A stretch of 7,435 bases of DNA from positions 1 to 7,435 of the forward strand of contig JAMCVR010000190.1 of assembly GCA_023475455.1 (NCBI GenBank), given 5' to 3'. A model generated the notes under the pieces. That model had not been told where the DNA came from and ran no database searches. It worked only from the letters and a program-made list of their open reading frames with translations. This DNA comes from Thermoplasmatota archaeon (lineage in GTDB: Bacteria; Pseudomonadota; Gammaproteobacteria; Burkholderiales; Thiobacillaceae). Both the position numbers and the translations under genes were made by a program. Shown piece after piece: positions 7,378 to 7,435 of this stretch (its first letter is position 1; the number at the start of each line of letters is the position of its first letter).

Positions 7378-7435
7378 GTGGCCGGAAAAATGAAACGCCT
7401 CCTGGCGCTGGGTGCTGCCGTGCTGACGATGGCTG
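7378..7435 (+). CDS. dsrJ: Start of an exported protein, probably DsrJ (triheme cytochrome c), truncated by window end
   Basis: Only the first 19 codons or so are inside the window. From a GTG at 7378 the reading frame gives MAGKMKRLLALGAAVLTMA; an ATG at 7390 in the same frame would give MKRLLALGAAVLTMA. Either has a basic start and a hydrophobic core like a Sec signal peptide. It begins 2 nt after the dsrL stop, so it is probably translationally coupled; the GTG is near purines inside the end of dsrL, while the ATG has no clear ribosome-binding site. In known dsr operons dsrL is followed by dsrJ, a periplasmic triheme cytochrome c of DsrMKJOP. No heme motif (CxxCH) is visible yet, so the name rests on position and the signal peptide. 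Confidence 0.68.
   Translation, partial: MAGKMKRLLALGAAVLTMA

Overview
The window is an internal segment of a dsr (dissimilatory sulfite reductase) cluster, with every gene on the + strand in the order dsrA(3' end)-dsrB-dsrE-dsrF-dsrH-dsrC-dsrM-dsrK-dsrL-dsrJ(5' end). This is the arrangement known from sulfur-oxidising Proteobacteria such as Allochromatium and Thiobacillus. dsrEFH, together with dsrL inside the operon, marks the reverse (oxidative) type of Dsr system. Classical sulfate reducers lack dsrEFH and usually carry dsrD after dsrAB instead. The high GC content, codon use and protein sequences suggest a beta- or gammaproteobacterial sulfur oxidiser. A Thiobacillus-like betaproteobacterium is my best guess, but this is an inference and no 16S or other marker gene is present.

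Layout: 1-164 is the C-terminus of DsrA. 165-247 is a spacer with a GC-rich stem-loop. 248-1318 is dsrB. 1319-1399 is a spacer with a perfect 10-bp stem-loop. 1400-2490 holds dsrE, dsrF and dsrH, tightly spaced. 2514-2849 is dsrC. 2850-3046 is the largest gap (197 nt), with a terminator-like hairpin just after dsrC, two small inverted repeats and a second small hairpin before dsrM. 3047-3781 is dsrM (TTG start), 3832-5355 is dsrK (GTG start), 5417-7375 is dsrL, and 7378-7435 is the start of a signal-peptide protein that by position should be dsrJ.

How they work together (family knowledge): sulfur is passed as persulfide through DsrEFH to the C-terminal cysteines of DsrC. DsrAB oxidises the DsrC-bound sulfur to sulfite, with DsrL taking the electrons to NAD(P)+. 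The membrane complex DsrMKJOP handles the DsrC thiol/disulfide state and links it to the quinone pool and periplasm. All key cysteines and histidines I could check are present in DsrB, DsrE, DsrH, DsrC, DsrM, DsrK and DsrL, so the pathway looks intact as far as it is visible.

I found no mobile element, RNA gene, CRISPR array or unknown gene. The points worth a second look are mainly regulatory: hairpins that split the operon into transcript segments, non-ATG starts for the membrane-complex genes, a shortened loop in DsrE, and a DsrF with no cysteine and an acidic, repeated N-terminus.
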